DNA of 64,000 nt from Acidobacterium capsulatum ATCC 51196 (GTDB lineage: Bacteria > Acidobacteriota > Terriglobia > Terriglobales > Acidobacteriaceae). The stretch is taken from assembly GCF_000022565.1 (NCBI RefSeq), contig NC_012483.1, forward strand, positions 806,001-870,000. The letters are read 5' to 3'. Positions 63,966-64,000 of this stretch are shown here, piece after piece. The notes beneath the pieces were generated by a model that searched no databases, was not told where the DNA came from, and worked only from the letters and a program-made list of their open reading frames with translations. A program made the translations under genes and the position numbers. Numbering within the stretch: the first letter of the stretch is position 1; each line of letters begins with the position of its first letter.

Positions 63966-64000
63966 ATGAAGATCGGCATTACCTGCTATCCCACCTACGG
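63966..64000 (+). CDS. bshA: Start of BshA-like glycosyltransferase (truncated by window edge)
   Basis: Only eleven complete codons are present: MKIGITCYPTY, with the next codon beginning Gly. This string is the usual opening of BshA, which transfers GlcNAc to L-malate in the first step of bacillithiol synthesis. GAGCGAGA upstream could act as a weak ribosome-binding site. The call rests on the N-terminal residues alone and would need the sequence beyond the window. Confidence 0.6.
   Translation, partial: MKIGITCYPTY

Overview
The window reads as a chromosomal segment of a GC-rich, diderm Acidobacteriota bacterium, most likely class Terriglobia (Acidobacterium, Terriglobus or Granulicella relatives). 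This placement is inferred from gene content. It rests on a large TonB-dependent receptor with an N-terminal carboxypeptidase-regulatory-like domain, a winged-helix regulator of a type frequent in this phylum, LPS heptose and Wza/Wzc exopolysaccharide genes, a PHP-type CpsB phosphatase, and the start of a bshA-like gene. Nothing looks like a phage, plasmid, IS element or CRISPR array; this is ordinary core chromosome plus a surface-polysaccharide region.

Left part (1-16.8 kb). The 3' end of glgX ends at a terminator. A minus-strand operon follows, with a HemX-like membrane protein, hemA, hemC and hemD (early tetrapyrrole synthesis). Next are a TauE/SafE permease, a small membrane protein, and an overlapping run of mutS, nagZ, anmK and a peptide-type solute-binding lipoprotein. 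nagZ and anmK point to peptidoglycan recycling. groES-groEL follows behind a CIRCE operator and ends at a bidirectional terminator.

Middle part (16.8-40.6 kb). Small or housekeeping genes come first: a Rieske protein, a zinc-ribbon protein, an alpha/beta-hydrolase-like protein lacking the nucleophile serine, purQ overlapping cpsB, and an SDR. Then comes a putative nutrient locus: a membrane-anchored winged-helix regulator divergent from a TonB-dependent receptor, a CehA-type PHP metallohydrolase and a PLC/GDPD-like protein. After that are fhs, a tripartite RND efflux operon (tolC-like, adaptor, pump), a glutaminyl cyclase, a PAS-GGDEF diguanylate cyclase, an ABM-fold protein and a secreted S10 carboxypeptidase.

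Right part (40.7-64 kb). This is mainly envelope polysaccharide synthesis. It holds a polyprenyl-phosphate sugar transferase, an alaC-like aminotransferase, the full ADP-heptose set (hldE, gmhA, gmhB, hldD), a heptosyltransferase-like GT9, a GDP-mannose-3,5-epimerase-like enzyme, ugd, two glycosyltransferases, an unknown Ser-rich secreted protein, a polytopic Wzy-like protein, Wza and Wzc. A PAS-GGDEF-EAL protein, tRNA-Val(UAC), a ChbG/HpnK-type deacetylase and the first codons of a bshA-like gene complete the window.

The parts most worth a second look are the regulator/receptor/hydrolase locus (20.6-28.5 kb), the plant-like GDP-mannose epimerase inside a heptose/EPS locus, the unknown secreted protein coupled to the putative polymerase, a repeat-like hairpin forming part of a lipoprotein signal peptide, and several start codons placed 6-8 nt after a -10-like hexamer (possible leaderless mRNAs). 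All functional calls come from reading motifs; no database search was run.
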